64,000 nt of DNA, taken from Acinetobacter haemolyticus (lineage in GTDB: Bacteria; Pseudomonadota; Gammaproteobacteria; Pseudomonadales; Moraxellaceae). The notes beneath the pieces were generated by a model that did no database searches, was not told the origin of the DNA, and saw only the letters and a program-made list of their open reading frames with translations. Of the stretch, positions 48,239-57,698 are shown piece after piece (position 1 is the stretch's first letter; each line of letters opens with the position of its first letter). A program made the position numbers and the translations under genes. The DNA is taken from positions 1 through 64,000 of the forward strand of contig NZ_OVCN01000020.1 of NCBI RefSeq assembly GCF_900406815.1, in the 5' to 3' direction.

Positions 48239-49708
48239 TTAGAAAATGCTTTGGTAATCACCAAGCTCAACTTGAATGGATTTAATGCGGGTGTAATGCC
48301 CTAAGGTGGTGAGACCATTTTCACGACCAACACCAGACTGCTTATAGCCGCCTACTGGCATTTCAGCAGGGGATTCGCCCCAAGTATTGATCCAGCAGAT
48401 CCCAGCTTCAATTTGATGAATAATACGGTGCGCTCGACTAATATCTTGCGTAACCACGCCCGCAGCGAGACCAAAGTTTGTGTTATTGGCACGGCGAATC
48501 ACTTCTTCTTCAGTTTGATAACTGAGGATACTCATGACAGGTCCAAAGATTTCGTCTTGAACAATACGCATATCATCGGTGCAATCACTAAAAACAGTAG
48601 GTAGCACATAAGCACCTTGGGCAAATTGTCCCGTTGCACGCTCACCACCAACCAACAATTTAGCGCCCTGTTGTTTGCCTGCATTGATATAGGAAAGCAC
48701 TTTGTCCATGTGTGGGAAGCTTGCTAGTGGACCGAAATTTGTTTCAGCATCCATTGGGTCGCCGAGGCGGATACGCTGTACACGTTCTACAATCGCTGCC
48801 TCGAATTCGGCTAAACGTGATTTTGGAACAAAAACGCGCGTGCCATTGGTACAAACTTGGCCTGAGCTAAAGAAATTTGCCATGATTGCAATATCTGCGG
48901 CACGGTTCAGATCTGCATCTTCACAAATAATCAGGGGTGATTTACCACCGAGTTCCATCGTGACTTCTTTAAGTGTAGAACCTGCGGCGCTGGCCATTAC
49001 TTTTTTGCCTGTTTCAACACCACCTGTGAAAGAGATTTTTTCAATCACCGGATGTTCAGTAAGCCATTGTCCGATGTCACGACCTGCACCTTGTACCACG
49101 TTAAATACACCATCTGGGACACCAGCTTCGGTATAGATTTCAGCAAGTTTAAATGCGGTAAGCGGGGTAGTTTCACTTGGTTTGAAAATCATCGCATTTC
49201 CCGCAGCTAGTGCAGGAGCTGATTTCCATAAAGCAATTTGAATTGGATAATTCCAAGCGCCGATACCAGCGACAACGCCAAGGGGTTCACGGCGTGTATA
49301 AAAGAAACTTGATTCACGCAAAGGAACTTGTTCACCTTGAATGGCAGTCGCAAGACCTGCGTAATATTCAAGTACATCAGCACCCGTGACGATATCAACG
49401 GTTGATGTTTCGCTATAGGCTTTACCAGTATCAAGTGTTTCAAGCTTCGCCAGTTCATCATTACGTTCACGCAGAATATCAACAGCACGACGTAAAATAC
49501 GGGAACGTTCCATCGCAGTCATTGCTGCCCAAACTTTTTGTCCTTGTTGGGCACTTTGAACAGCTGCTTCGATATCTTGTTGTGAGGCTTGCTGAAGTGT
49601 TGCGATCACTTCACCGTTGGCAGGGTTAATACTATCAAATGTTTGTCCGCTGGTTGCTTCAACGTAGCGTCCATGAATATATAGTTGATGAACTTGTGCA
49701 TCACTCAT
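48239..49708 (-). CDS. betB: Betaine aldehyde dehydrogenase BetB
   Basis: An NAD(P)-dependent aldehyde dehydrogenase (489 aa) that converts betaine aldehyde to glycine betaine. Catalytic Glu is in [11 protein letters not shown] and catalytic Cys in [15 protein letters not shown]. The cofactor segment is [17 protein letters not shown]. The start at 49708 ([13 protein letters not shown]) has an AGGAG site and overlaps the end of betI by 8 bases. A longer frame to 49738 is not used. Confidence 0.96.
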   Translation of the reverse strand: MSDAQVHQLYIHGRYVEATSGQTFDSINPANGEVIATLQQASQQDIEAAVQSAQQGQKVWAAMTAMERSRILRRAVDILRERNDELAKLETLDTGKAYSETSTVDIVTGADVLEYYAGLATAIQGEQVPLRESSFFYTRREPLGVVAGIGAWNYPIQIALWKSAPALAAGNAMIFKPSETTPLTAFKLAEIYTEAGVPDGVFNVVQGAGRDIGQWLTEHPVIEKISFTGGVETGKKVMASAAGSTLKEVTMELGGKSPLIICEDADLNRAADIAIMANFFSSGQVCTNGTRVFVPKSRLAEFEAAIVERVQRIRLGDPMDAETNFGPLASFPHMDKVLSYINAGKQQGAKLLVGGERATGQFAQGAYVLPTVFSDCTDDMRIVQDEIFGPVMSILSYQTEEEVIRRANNTNFGLAAGVVTQDISRAHRIIHQIEAGICWINTWGESPAEMPVGGYKQSGVGRENGLTTLGHYTRIKSIQVELGDYQSIF

Positions 49709-50324
49709 TCTGTTTCTCCTGCAAAGGCTTGTTCGCAAATTGCAATTGCGTTTTTACATAATCGTAAGCAATGGAACGGGCGAGTTGACTGTCAAATTCG
49801 TCATGACTGCTTAAACTCCCGCGTAACCATAATCCGTCAATCAACGCTGCTAAACCGCGAGCAGCAATACTTGCCTGTTCTTTATCCAGTAACTTGAGAA
49901 AATAGAATTTCAAGTTTGAATAGAGGCGTTGATCATTAATTCGTTGCAAACGCCCTAATTCGGGAAGATGCATACTGGCTGACCAAAAATCTAACCAAAC
50001 ACGCATCGCTTGCTTGTTGACCTGACTAATATCGAAGTTGGAATCAATAATTGCCTTGATTTGGCTTTCTGGATGCGCATCTGCTTCCGTTTTATATTGG
50101 TCAGTTTTTTGACGCAAAACGTTGAGCATTTCTTGCATGCAGGTATTGATTAATCCCTGTTTATCACCAAAATAGTGACTCACAATACCAGTTGATAACT
50201 CGGCCTTTTTTGCAATTTGTGCAATGGTGGTATTGGATAACCCCACTTCAGAAATTACATGGAATGCGGCGTTGATAATTTCTTCGCGTCGCACATGCTC
50301 TGGTTTGACTCTACGTTTTGTCAT
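49701..50324 (-). CDS. betI: TetR-family transcriptional repressor BetI
   Basis: A 207-residue TetR regulator that represses bet genes and responds to choline. The HTH region is [28 protein letters not shown]. The C-terminal ligand domain has the BetI segment [32 protein letters not shown]. It is first in the betI-betB-betA operon and divergent from betT1. The palindromic operator lies in the gap. Confidence 0.95.
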   Translation of the reverse strand: MTKRRVKPEHVRREEIINAAFHVISEVGLSNTTIAQIAKKAELSTGIVSHYFGDKQGLINTCMQEMLNVLRQKTDQYKTEADAHPESQIKAIIDSNFDISQVNKQAMRVWLDFWSASMHLPELGRLQRINDQRLYSNLKFYFLKLLDKEQASIAARGLAALIDGLWLRGSLSSHDEFDSQLARSIAYDYVKTQLQFANKPLQEKQNE

Positions 50325-50402
50325 GTTGATCCACTGAAAGCCCTGTAAAGGTACTTTTTATTTAACATTTCTCAATGTAGAACATCATAGCATTTTTTTA
50401 TC

Positions 50403-50442
50403 ATACTTTTTATTGATTGAACGTTCAATCAATAAAAAGTAT
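50403..50442. promoter_or_regulatory. BetI operator: perfect 40-bp palindrome with overlapping divergent promoters
   Basis: Positions 50403-50422 and 50423-50442 are exact reverse complements. The centre reads ATTGAACGTTCAAT, the core known from BetI sites. Two promoters are built into it. The plus-strand one for betT1 is TTGAAC (50417-50422), 17 bases, TATAAT (50440-50445). The minus-strand one for betI is TTGAAC (50428-50423), 17 bases, TATGAT (50405-50400). One bound repressor would block both -35 elements. Confidence 0.9.
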
Positions 50443-50524
50443 AATCTGTAAAAATCACACAATTTTTGATTACTTGGTCAAAAGATGCAGTAAGAAAAAT
50501 ACACCGATTGCAAGGAGCAAGATG

Positions 50525-52135
50525 ATGGTGTCAAAAAGTAAGGATGGGTTTTCTTCCGAACGTATTCGATTAAATTTTTTTGTTTTTTGGAGCTCCGCAA
50601 TCAGTATCGGTGTTTTCGGTCTATTGTTTGTCGGCTTTCCAGAGCAAAGCCAGTTTTGGTTGACTTATGTCCAAGAGCAAGTCAACCAGTTATTTGGTTG
50701 GTATTACATATTGGTGATCGTGGCATGCTTAGGTTTTGTCGCATGGTTAGCATTTTCTCGAGTGGGCCAGATTCCATTAGGTAAAAATCAAGACAAGCCA
50801 GAGTTCGGTTATCTGGTATGGGTGTCCATGCTATTTTCAGCGGGTATCGGTATTGCCTTGCTCTATTATGGTGTTGCTGAGCCAGTTGACCATTTTCTTC
50901 GTCCGCCAGAAGGTGAGGGCGGTACTGTACAAGCAGCGCGTGATGCCATGATGTATAGCTTCCTGCATTGGGGTATTCATGGTTGGGTATTGTATGCCTT
51001 GATCGGCGTAACCTTGGGTTATTTTGCTTTTCGATTAGATTTACCGTTGGCTTTACGTTCTGCGCTGTATCCAATTTTCGGTCCTCGAATTTATGGCTGG
51101 ATAGGCGATTTCGTTGATGGTTTTGGTATTTTAGCGACGGTCATTTCTCTAGTAACCAATTTAGGGATTGGCGCACTGGTATTGGTGTCAGGAATTACTT
51201 ATTTGTTGCCAGAAATTCCCAATACACATGGTACTTTGATTGCAGTGGTGTTACTGATGATGGCAGTAGCTACGCTAACCACTGTCGTCGGTATTGAAAA
51301 AGGCTTGGCGTGGTTATCACGCATTAATTTACGTCTGCTATATGCGCTGCTACTTTTTGTTTTCCTCACAGGACCAACCAATCATTTGCTCAATGGTTTG
51401 GTGCAAAACATGGGCGATTATCTCAATAACTTTATTGCTAAAAGTTTTGACATGTATTTATACGATCAACAGGCAAATTCATGGTTGGGTTCGTGGACGG
51501 TGTTTTATTGGGCATGGTGGATTGCTTGGGCGCCTTTTGTGGGAATGTTCATTGCACGTATTTCCAAAGGCCGTACCATTCGAGAAGTAGTTTTAGGGGT
51601 ATGTCTGATACCGCTTGGTTTTACCTTGGCTTGGATTTCAATTTTTGGAAATACCGCGATTCATTTAATTTTGAATCAAAAACAGCAAGCATTAGGAGAG
51701 ATGGTCTTAGCTGATCCTGCGTTATCCCTATTTAAGTTCCTCGAATTTTTACCGTTCAATCCTGTTATTGCTGGGATTGTTGTTATGATTTGTTTCGTAT
51801 TGTTTTTGACTCCAGTCGGTTCGGGTACACTTATGATCGCAAATCTTTCCTCGAAAGGGGGGAGTAATGAAAGTGACTCACCGATTTGGTTGCGTATCTT
51901 TTGGTCTGTGGTCATCACGATTGTCAGTATTGGTCTGCTTTTAGCAGGTAGTTTTGATGCAATGCAAAGTGCGGTTGTACTTTGCGGATTACCATTCTCC
52001 GTTATTCTTCTGCTTTATATGTTTGGTTTAGCCAAAGCGCTAAAACAGGATCATTATCATCCTCAACAACCCAAAGTGGTGACGGAGGAAATTCAACCAT
52101 TACATCAGCATACTAAAGAACCAGAAGTTATGTAA
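50525..52135 (+). CDS. betT1: BCCT-family choline/betaine transporter
   Basis: The 536-residue product has about 12 membrane helices. The BCCT substrate region is SWTVFYWAWWIAWAPFVGMFIARISKGRTIRE. The N-terminal GYLVWVSMLFSAGIGIALLYYGVAEP is also a family mark. The C-terminal tail is short, so osmotic sensing of the BetP or long BetT kind is unlikely. It lies directly downstream of the BetI operator. Two adjacent ATGs (50522, 50525) share an AAGGAG site, and the second has the better spacing. The upstream frame from TTG at 50417 starts inside the operator and is rejected. Confidence 0.92.
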   Translation: MVSKSKDGFSSERIRLNFFVFWSSAISIGVFGLLFVGFPEQSQFWLTYVQEQVNQLFGWYYILVIVACLGFVAWLAFSRVGQIPLGKNQDKPEFGYLVWVSMLFSAGIGIALLYYGVAEPVDHFLRPPEGEGGTVQAARDAMMYSFLHWGIHGWVLYALIGVTLGYFAFRLDLPLALRSALYPIFGPRIYGWIGDFVDGFGILATVISLVTNLGIGALVLVSGITYLLPEIPNTHGTLIAVVLLMMAVATLTTVVGIEKGLAWLSRINLRLLYALLLFVFLTGPTNHLLNGLVQNMGDYLNNFIAKSFDMYLYDQQANSWLGSWTVFYWAWWIAWAPFVGMFIARISKGRTIREVVLGVCLIPLGFTLAWISIFGNTAIHLILNQKQQALGEMVLADPALSLFKFLEFLPFNPVIAGIVVMICFVLFLTPVGSGTLMIANLSSKGGSNESDSPIWLRIFWSVVITIVSIGLLLAGSFDAMQSAVVLCGLPFSVILLLYMFGLAKALKQDHYHPQQPKVVTEEIQPLHQHTKEPEVM

Positions 52136-52176
52136 TTTCGGTTGATGCGCTTTATTTTTCATTTTTTATTCGGATG

Positions 52177-52212
52177 GATCTTTTCGTTTAAGTTTTAATT
52201 AACGAAAAGATC
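52177..52212 (+). repeat. 12-bp inverted repeat between betT1 and betT2
   Basis: GATCTTTTCGTT (52177-52188) and AACGAAAAGATC (52201-52212) are perfect complements separated by 12 AT-rich bases. No T tract follows, so it is not a normal terminator. It may stabilise the betT1 message or modulate betT2 translation, which starts about 42 bases further on. Confidence 0.6.
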
Positions 52213-52254
52213 AGGATGAATATTTTTCTTTTTTTCTCATTCCTTGAGGATTGT

Positions 52255-54315
52255 ATGGTGACAGATAATCCAAGAGCAGTTGATGATTCATCTATTCAAA
52301 CAAAAGATCAGTTAAACCGTGTGGTCTTTTATGTTTCAGCGCTCATAATTTTAATATTTTCATTAACTACGATTTTGTTTAATGATTTTGCCAATCACGT
52401 ATTGAATACGGTTTTGGACTGGGTCAGTTCCACATTTAGTTGGTATTACCTCCTTGCTGCAACTTTATATTTAATCTTTGTGGTGTTTATTGCTTGTTCT
52501 CGTTATGGGGACATCAAGCTGGGGCCTAAGCATTCCAAACCAGAATTTAGTTTATTGAGCTGGTCGGCGATGTTGTTTGCGGCAGGGATCGGCACAGACT
52601 TAATGTTCTTCTCTGTGGCTGAACCTCTTTCTCATTATATGAATCCACCAGTGGGTGAAGGACAAACCTATGAAGCCGCAAGACAAGGCATGGTGTGGAC
52701 ACTATTTCACTATGGCTTAACAGGCTGGGGTATGTATGCATTGGTGGGAATGGCATTGGGCTATTTTAGCTATCGTTATAATTTGCCTCTCACCATTCGT
52801 TCTGCTTTATATCCTATTTTTGGTAAAAAAATTGACGGTCCAATTGGGCATAGTGTTGATACAGCAGCGGTGATTGGTACGATTTTCGGTATTGCAACCA
52901 CCTGTGGTATTGCCGTTGTTCAGATCAATTATGGTCTGCATGTTTTGTTCGGCTGGCCAGAAGGACTCTGGATTCAATCCAGTTTGATCTTGGTTGCGGT
53001 GATTGTCACGATCATTTCAGTGACGGCAGGGGTGAATAAAGGGATTAAGGTCCTGTCGGAGATCAATATTTATGCCGCCATTGGCTTGATGTTATTTGTC
53101 CTGTTCTTGGGGAATACTGAATTCCTACTCAATGCACTGGTACAAAACTTTGGTGACTATATTAGCCGTTTCCCGAGCTTGGCTTTAGATAGCTTTGCAT
53201 TTGAACAGCCGAAAGAATGGATGAACAGTTGGACATTGTTCTTCTGGGCATGGTGGGTGGCTTGGTCGCCATTTGTGGGGCTGTTTTTGGCGCGTATTTC
53301 ACGTGGCCGTACCATTCGTGAGTTTGTCTGTGGTACTTTAATTATTCCATTACTCTTTACCATTACATGGTTATCTATCTTTGGTAATAGTGCTTTATAC
53401 AATGTTATTTTTGACGGTAACAATGCCTTGGCGCAAACGGTACTGACTGATCCTGCCCATGGTTTCTATGACTTGCTGGCTCAATATCCTGGCTTTGCCT
53501 TTATTGCGGGTGTAGCCACAATTACAGGTTTGCTGTTCTATGTAACATCTGCCGATTCTGGTGCCTTGGTACTCGGTAACTTCACTACCAAATTTTCCAA
53601 TGTCGATAATGATGCCCCACGCTGGTTACGTGTGTTTTGGGCGATTGCGATTGGATTATTGACGATCGCCATGTTGATGGCAAATGGGATTACGGCGTTA
53701 CAAAGTGCCACGGTGATTATGGGTTTGCCGTTCAGCTTTGTGATGTTATTGGTGATGGCGGGATTGTATAAGTCTTTGCGTTTAGAAGACTATCGCAAGG
53801 CCAGCAGTAGCTTAAATGCAGCGCCTGTGGTGGGGAATGTGGATATTCTCAACTGGAAGCAACGTTTATCTCGTGTGATGCATCATCCTGGAAGTAGTGA
53901 AACCCAACGTATGCTCGATAGTGTATGTAAACCTGCGGTACAAACGGTTGCAGATGAGCTGGTGAAACGCGGTATGAATGTAGAGGTGACACAGGGTGAG
54001 GTGGAAGACAGTGATTCCCTTTACCATTTGGACTTAACCATCTACATCGAAGATGAACATAATTTTGTTTATCAGATCTGGCCTGTGCGTTATATCGCCC
54101 CTACATTTAGTGAGCGTGGTAAACGTGGTAAGCAACATTATTATCGTTTAGAGACGTTCTTATATGAAGGTTCTCAGGACAATGATTTGGTCGGTTATAC
54201 CAAAGAGCAAGTGATTAATGACATTTTAGATAAGTATGAGCGTCACATGACATTCTTACATATCAATCGAATTAGTCCAGGAAATCGCCCATTGTATCCG
54301 GATTCACAAGATTAA
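52255..54315 (+). CDS. betT2: BCCT-family high-affinity choline transporter BetT with C-terminal regulatory tail
   Basis: The 686-residue product has 12 membrane helices over about residues 25-510, with the choline motif SWTLFFWAWWVAWSPFVGLFLARISRGRTIREFV. A cytoplasmic tail of about 170 residues follows (from LNWKQRLSRVMHHPGSSETQR to the end). Tails of this kind are linked to osmotic control in BetT proteins. The ATG at 52255 has GAGGA upstream and gives a normal BetT N terminus. An ATG at 52216 has almost no spacing from its AGGA. It probably shares the betT1 transcript. Confidence 0.93.
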   Translation: MVTDNPRAVDDSSIQTKDQLNRVVFYVSALIILIFSLTTILFNDFANHVLNTVLDWVSSTFSWYYLLAATLYLIFVVFIACSRYGDIKLGPKHSKPEFSLLSWSAMLFAAGIGTDLMFFSVAEPLSHYMNPPVGEGQTYEAARQGMVWTLFHYGLTGWGMYALVGMALGYFSYRYNLPLTIRSALYPIFGKKIDGPIGHSVDTAAVIGTIFGIATTCGIAVVQINYGLHVLFGWPEGLWIQSSLILVAVIVTIISVTAGVNKGIKVLSEINIYAAIGLMLFVLFLGNTEFLLNALVQNFGDYISRFPSLALDSFAFEQPKEWMNSWTLFFWAWWVAWSPFVGLFLARISRGRTIREFVCGTLIIPLLFTITWLSIFGNSALYNVIFDGNNALAQTVLTDPAHGFYDLLAQYPGFAFIAGVATITGLLFYVTSADSGALVLGNFTTKFSNVDNDAPRWLRVFWAIAIGLLTIAMLMANGITALQSATVIMGLPFSFVMLLVMAGLYKSLRLEDYRKASSSLNAAPVVGNVDILNWKQRLSRVMHHPGSSETQRMLDSVCKPAVQTVADELVKRGMNVEVTQGEVEDSDSLYHLDLTIYIEDEHNFVYQIWPVRYIAPTFSERGKRGKQHYYRLETFLYEGSQDNDLVGYTKEQVINDILDKYERHMTFLHINRISPGNRPLYPDSQD

Positions 54316-54326
54316 TTTTTATCAAG

Positions 54327-54356
54327 ACCCCGCTTTAAACAGTGGGGTTTTTTTAT
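54327..54356 (+). terminator. Terminator after betT2
   Basis: ACCCCGC (54327-54333) and GTGGGGT (54342-54348) pair (one G-T) around TTTAAACA and are followed by seven T. Confidence 0.9.
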
Positions 54357-54360
54357 CCTT

Positions 54361-54816
54361 TTAAAGTGCGCCGTATTGTTGCCATGTTTCGCCCGTTTCA
54401 TGCGGAGCGTATTTTTCTTTTAACTCATGTAGGGATTGAGTTTGATAGATCGCAAAAACAATCATTATTATGAATAATCCGCCGAGTTTAATTAATTTTT
54501 TATAGCGATATGGGCCTGAATAAAGATAGAAAATACAATAAAACGCCAGTAACAAATAGGTGCAGAACAATGAGTGCAGTGCTAAATAGATCAGAAGCAA
54601 AGCTGTAAATAGTAAAATGATACGATTTTTTAAAGTACTGGAATGAAAACTGAAGATATATAGAAATAAGAAGCCAATTGAGGTCCAAAAGAGATAGCTA
54701 GGCCCACCGATAATCACGATATAGGTCGATTGTAGGCAGAGTAAGACTAACCATACAAAAATGGAAAAATTAATAAATTTGCTAGAGCCTGATGAGGCAG
54801 GCAATGAGTCTTTCAT
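54361..54816 (-). CDS. Small polytopic membrane protein of unknown function
   Basis: The 151-residue product has about four to five hydrophobic segments (FSIFVWLVLLCLQSTYIVIIG, YLFWTSIGFLFLYIFSF, IILLFTALLLIYLALHSLFC, YLLLAFYCIFYLY, LGGLFIIMIVFAIYQ). It ends in a hydrophilic tail (YAPHETGETWQQYGAL). I recognise no family. It is convergent with betT2 and lies next to a decayed transporter, so it may be a lineage-specific gene. Confidence 0.6.
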   Translation of the reverse strand: MKDSLPASSGSSKFINFSIFVWLVLLCLQSTYIVIIGGPSYLFWTSIGFLFLYIFSFHSSTLKNRIILLFTALLLIYLALHSLFCTYLLLAFYCIFYLYSGPYRYKKLIKLGGLFIIMIVFAIYQTQSLHELKEKYAPHETGETWQQYGAL

Positions 54817-54843
54817 ATGGATTGGCGTTTAAAATCAAAGTTG

Positions 54844-55294
54844 TTAAGGGCTAAAACGAAAATTCAGTAAATCTTTGGTTTTGAGCTTGGTAAAACAACG
54901 CAGACTAAAGCCAGTGACCCTCCGATATATACCGCGGGTATTAGGCTGAAAAAACATGTCATTACACTGGATTGGAATGTACCAAGTTCATTGCTTGCGC
55001 TAACAAAAATGCCATTTATTGCACCTGTCCTAGCAAGTATTGGGCGAGGTGATGGGCAATATGGTCTGGCAAATTACAATGTTAACACTGTCACAAGCAT
55101 CCATCATAATGAGAACTGAAAGGGAAAAATAGGGGTGTCTGGTAACTGCGAAAATTAAAGTATAAAAAGCAAATTCTGTAACTGCGATTATGATGAAGTT
55201 CCATGGCTGAGATCCTAATGAAAAGGAACTAACTCGCTCTCATGAATAGTCCACCAATAGTATCTGCTGTATGAAACAACCCCGTCATCAACAT
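54844..55294 (-). pseudogene. Remnant of an MFS_3/EntS-like efflux transporter
   Basis: Reading the minus strand across several frames recovers pieces of one MFS protein in the right order. These are GLFHTADTIGGLFMRAS, then a stop. Next come PWNFIIIAVTEFAFYTLIF and MMDACDSVNIVICQT, the latter matching the family's 'DMVSVVIRQT' segment. After a frame change come NGIFVSASNELGTFQSSV ('FIGASNELGEF' in relatives) and PAVYIGGSLALVCVVLPSS, the last membrane helix. At least two frame changes and in-frame stops break it. Only the C-terminal third is present. Limits are approximate. Confidence 0.72.
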
Positions 55295-55305
55295 CGAGGC
55301 GTAAA

Positions 55306-55330
55306 AAAGAGGAGTCGAAACTCCTCTCTT
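55306..55330 (-). terminator. Terminator after mqo
   Basis: Read on the minus strand, GAGAGGAGT and ACTCCTCTTTTTT enclose a short TTCG-type loop. The T tract lies on the side away from mqo, as expected. Confidence 0.88.
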
Positions 55331-55343
55331 TAAGAAAGATTAA

Positions 55344-56984
55344 TTATTGCGCCACAGCTACAGCGGTACTTTGTTGCTTCGCAGGAACAATTTGAGCTGG
55401 GGTCGTATAGTTCAAGCCTAATGTTGAGCTTGTATATTGGCGAATTTGATCAAGTAAAACAGGGTCGGTTGCAAGATCCTGTCCATAAGAACGCACGATC
55501 TCATGTAACTTCGCATCCCATTCACCTTTGGTTTTTTCTGGGAAGGCTTTTTCAAGCAAATTCAGCATGATATACGGCGAAGTTGATGCGCCTGGAGAAG
55601 CACCGAGTAAAGCGGTTACGGATTTATCTTCTGATGCAAAGATCTCTGTACCAAACTGTAACTTAGCTGGTTTGCCAGGTTCTTTTTTGATGATTTGGAC
55701 ACGTTGACCTGCTTGACGTAAATGCCAGTCTTTCGGATCAGCTTCTGGATAGTATTTTTTCAACTCATTGAAACGATCTTCATCAGACATCAACACTTGG
55801 CTAATCAAGTATTGAACAAGGTCAGCATTTTGTAAGCCAATCGCAGTCATTGGCAAGATGTTGTTCTTGTTGGTCGATGCTAACAAATCGAGTTGAGAAC
55901 CATATTTCAGGAACTTGTTCGAATAGGTTGCAAATGGTCCAAACAATACATATTTCTTACCGTCAATATAACGCGTATCAATATGTGGAACTGACATCGG
56001 AGGTGCACCAAGATCTGCACGACCATAGACTTTAGCGGTGTGTTTTTCAGTTATTGCAGGATTATCTGTCACAAGGAACTCACCGCCTACAGGGAAGCCA
56101 GCATATTGTTTTGCCTCAGGCAAACCTGTCATTTGTAATAATTTAATCGCTGCACCACCTGCACCAATAAATACAAAGCGGGTTTTGACGTGGCTAACTT
56201 CACCAGATTTCAGGTCTTTAAATGCGACAGACCAGGTATTGTCATCATTTTTACTGATACCCGTTACTTCAGTAGAGGTTCTCAGTTTGAAGTTTGGATT
56301 TTTTTCGAGGTGGTTAACCAATTGAGTTGTGATCGCACCATAGTTCACATCTGAACCAACATCCATACGCGTTGCCGCAATTTTCTGTTGAGGATCACGA
56401 CCATCCATCACCAAAGGTGCCCATTTCTGAACTTCGGTTGGATCTTCAGTGATTTTCATGCCCGCAAACAACGGCTCTTGGATCATAGCTGCATAACGCT
56501 TTTCCATGAATTGCACATTATCACCCCAAACGAAGGCAATATGTGGTACTGGATTGATAAAGCTATTTGGTGTACTCAATACACCTTGTTTCACTTGATG
56601 CGCCCAGAATTGTTTTGCAATTTCGAATTGGCTTGCAACTTTCACGGCTTTAGAAACGTCCATTTTACCGTCTTTTTCTTCGGTATAGTTCATTTCCATA
56701 AAGCCTGAGTGACCAGTACCCGCATTGTTGAAACCGTTTGAACTTTCTTGTGCAACCGCATCAAGACGTTCATACATGCGAATATTCCAGTCAGGTTGTA
56801 ACTCATTTAGATAAGTGCCTAATGTGGCACTCATAATACCGCCACCGATCAATACGACATCGACAACAGGTTCGTCACTTTTAGTTTTAACTGCCTTTGA
56901 CGTAATCGGTCTAAAAAGAAAGGCAATAGCGATAACAATTAGCACAAGTAACAGTGCTAATACGTATTTCCAAAATTTTTTCAT
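55344..56984 (-). CDS. mqo: Malate:quinone oxidoreductase Mqo
   Basis: Mqo (546 aa) oxidises malate to oxaloacetate with FAD and passes electrons to the quinone pool. An N-terminal hydrophobic segment ([18 protein letters not shown]) suggests membrane anchoring, which goes beyond the usual peripheral attachment. The FAD motif is [48 protein letters not shown] and [21 protein letters not shown] are Mqo signatures. It is monocistronic, with about 700 non-coding bases upstream. Confidence 0.95.
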   Translation of the reverse strand: MKKFWKYVLALLLVLIVIAIAFLFRPITSKAVKTKSDEPVVDVVLIGGGIMSATLGTYLNELQPDWNIRMYERLDAVAQESSNGFNNAGTGHSGFMEMNYTEEKDGKMDVSKAVKVASQFEIAKQFWAHQVKQGVLSTPNSFINPVPHIAFVWGDNVQFMEKRYAAMIQEPLFAGMKITEDPTEVQKWAPLVMDGRDPQQKIAATRMDVGSDVNYGAITTQLVNHLEKNPNFKLRTSTEVTGISKNDDNTWSVAFKDLKSGEVSHVKTRFVFIGAGGAAIKLLQMTGLPEAKQYAGFPVGGEFLVTDNPAITEKHTAKVYGRADLGAPPMSVPHIDTRYIDGKKYVLFGPFATYSNKFLKYGSQLDLLASTNKNNILPMTAIGLQNADLVQYLISQVLMSDEDRFNELKKYYPEADPKDWHLRQAGQRVQIIKKEPGKPAKLQFGTEIFASEDKSVTALLGASPGASTSPYIMLNLLEKAFPEKTKGEWDAKLHEIVRSYGQDLATDPVLLDQIRQYTSSTLGLNYTTPAQIVPAKQQSTAVAVAQ

Positions 56985-57434
56985 TCAATTTACCTTAAAA
57001 ATTAAATGACGCTCTATATAAAGGATATATAGAGAGAAAAGATTTAAATAATGATGTATGCACTCAAGGCACATCAAAAGAGGAGGGTGCCCGAATTGGG
57101 ATTGGAGACAATTTTGTGAATTTTACTTTAATTTGGGTGCTTTTTTATAGCCTTAATGTTTAAAAATGTACATATCAAGCCCGATTTAGTGATCGTTTGC
57201 TGATTTATTGCTTCGTGAAAAAACTATAATTAAATTTATTAAAGAGTGATAGCTGTCACGCTTTTTTAAGTAAATTTTCGCAATTTTATTGAAGTGATAG
57301 ATTTTACCCTTTATCTCGACTGCATAGCGGCTTAGGATTTAAATATAGTGGATTAGTACGGCAAACATGGAATGGATGTTGGAATAAAAAATGGAATAGA
57401 ATTTGGGAATAATGAGGTAAAATTACACATAGTA

Positions 57435-57453
57435 TAATTAAATTATGTATTGC
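57435..57453 (-). promoter_or_regulatory. Candidate operator of the tyrosine cluster, hpd side
   Basis: On the minus strand these bases read GCAATACATAATTTAATTA. The identical 19-mer occurs at 62630-62648 on the plus strand, between fahA and the permease gene. Directly beside it lies a perfect 12-bp inverted repeat, CATAAATTCATG (57453-57464) with CATGAATTTATG (57476-57487). The IclR regulator encoded in the cluster is the obvious candidate binder. Confidence 0.6.
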
Positions 57454-57494
57454 ATAAATTCATGGTTTCTTGTAGCATGAATTTATGTTGAGGG

Positions 57495-57639
57495 CCAATG
57501 CTTAAATTTGGCTGACTTATGGACGGAGGAAAAGGTTTCAACACGGATGCTTTTAGCCTATTTATAAAAACATCGGAAACCTTTTCTAATCATGCTTGCG
57601 GCTGTTGATGCCATTTAAATGGAATGTTTAAGCATTTGG
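57495..57639. repeat. Nested inverted repeats in the hpd leader region
   Basis: An outer pair (CCAATGCTTAAA at 57495-57506, TTTAAGCATTTGG at 57627-57639, one-base gap) encloses an inner perfect 11-bp pair, GAAAAGGTTTC at 57529-57539 and GAAACCTTTTC at 57576-57586. A 12-bp palindrome, CCATTTAAATGG, lies at 57611-57622. It is either a small inserted palindromic element or a folded 5' leader of hpd. Confidence 0.6.
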
Positions 57640-57698
57640 ATGCACAACACCAAGGCCGAGTGTGAAACGGATGAATTTATCTAAATAAGGGAAACTAG

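Larger units (their letters stand above)
56985..57698. other. Non-coding region between mqo and hpd
   Basis: About 714 bases between divergent genes. The hpd-proximal 270 bases carry the candidate operator and the nested repeats. The mqo-proximal 400 bases are AT-rich with no gene, known RNA or repeat that I can support. Confidence 0.55.

Noticed and set aside
48702..49136. Open frame of 144 codons on the plus strand inside betB
   Set aside because: It is antisense to a fully conserved aldehyde dehydrogenase and its translation looks random.
50417..50524. N-terminal extension of betT1 from a TTG at 50417
   Set aside because: It would start inside the BetI operator at the -35 element and has no ribosome binding site. 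The ATG at 50522/50525 has AAGGAG.
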